DNA of 64,000 bases, from positions 10,445,794 through 10,509,793 of the forward strand of contig CM030840.1 of assembly GCA_018105865.1 (NCBI GenBank), in the 5' to 3' direction. The first letter of the stretch is position 1; each line of letters begins with the position of its first letter. The notes below the pieces were generated by a model, which ran no database searches, had not been told where the DNA came from, and was given only the letters and a program-made list of their open reading frames with translations. The stretch comes from Metaphire vulgaris. Taxonomy: Eukaryota > Annelida > Clitellata > Crassiclitellata > Megascolecidae. Made by a program: the position numbers and the translations under genes. This document shows, in pieces, positions 63,720 through 64,000 of this stretch.

Positions 63720-64000
63720 CAGTGTTTGGGCCTTCTCTGGGGGGATTTTCCCCAAGTTAGAAATTTCTCCCTAATTTTTATATTTTGGCTGGGTGGGAGG
63801 TGAAATCCCCTCTTCCAAATTTGACGACGGGGGGTTGAATTTGGAGAGGGAAAAATATAAGGATGATCTTTTTATTTGTTTCTTCAAGTATTTCGAAAGG
63901 GGAAAATACAATGATAGCCTTTTTTGCTTGTCAGGTATTTTGAGAAGGAAAAATAAATAAATGAGGATGACCTTTTTGTCAGGTATTTTTGGAAGGAAAA
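63720..64000. mobile_element. Left part of a hAT-like element related to 51322-51821, cut by the window end
   Basis: Starts CAGTGTTTGGGCC and continues with a GGGGGGATTTTCCCC segment and two GCTTGTCAGGTATTTT-type motifs. The right terminus is outside the window. Confidence 0.6.

Overview
The window is nuclear DNA from an animal, most likely a marine invertebrate with a repeat-rich genome. Evidence: spliced genes with GT-AG introns up to about 8 kb, animal regulatory domains (OTU/A20, THAP, SAND), an interstitial TTAGGG tract, tRNA-derived SINEs, and very many CR1/L2-like and RTE-like LINE fragments and hAT-type elements with 8-bp target-site duplications (TSDs). I cannot name the phylum from sequence alone.

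Host genes. (1) The minus strand from about 48.36 kb down to 18.43 kb is one gene: an OTUD7/Cezanne-type deubiquitinase. I assembled it from one untranslated and eight coding exons. The reading frame closes exactly (3012 nt, 1003 aa), the OTU catalytic Cys and His are present, and two A20 zinc fingers lie in the last exon. Its promoter is a CpG-rich segment near 48.35 kb with NRF1-like and YY1-like motifs. (2) At 59.9 kb on the plus strand lies the first coding exon of a SAND-domain transcription regulator (DEAF1/GMEB-like), with a TATA box and initiator. The rest of that gene is outside the window. (3) A two-exon, 130-aa THAP-domain protein at 49.7-50.3 kb lies inside a transposon with P-element features.

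Region by region. 0-15 kb: a transposon-dense intergenic area of LINE fragments and short hAT-type elements, including a four-level nest at 8.66-10.16 kb. 15-18.4 kb: AT-rich flank and probable 3' UTR of the OTUD7-like gene, with one hAT-like element. 18.4-48.4 kb: the OTUD7-like gene, whose introns hold LINE fragments, two related hAT MITEs, two larger hAT elements with transposase remnants, a tRNA SINE, a Helitron, a mariner-like element with 218-bp inverted repeats, a nearly intact but active-site-mutated LINE ORF, and several minisatellites. 48.4-54.4 kb: a dead ZBED-like hAT transposon split by a small MITE, a P-like element (itself carrying a 500-bp element) and two further MITEs. 54.4-59.7 kb: GC-rich unassigned DNA, microsatellites, a LINE fragment and a three-element nest. 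59.7-64 kb: the SAND gene start and its first intron or flank, with one MITE and the start of another.

The most notable points are the P-like element with a THAP-only gene, the OTUD7-like gene with two A20 fingers, the deep transposon nests whose insertion order can be read from TSDs, and a short motif (core TGACAAGCAAAAAA) recurring inside several MITE families with unrelated termini.
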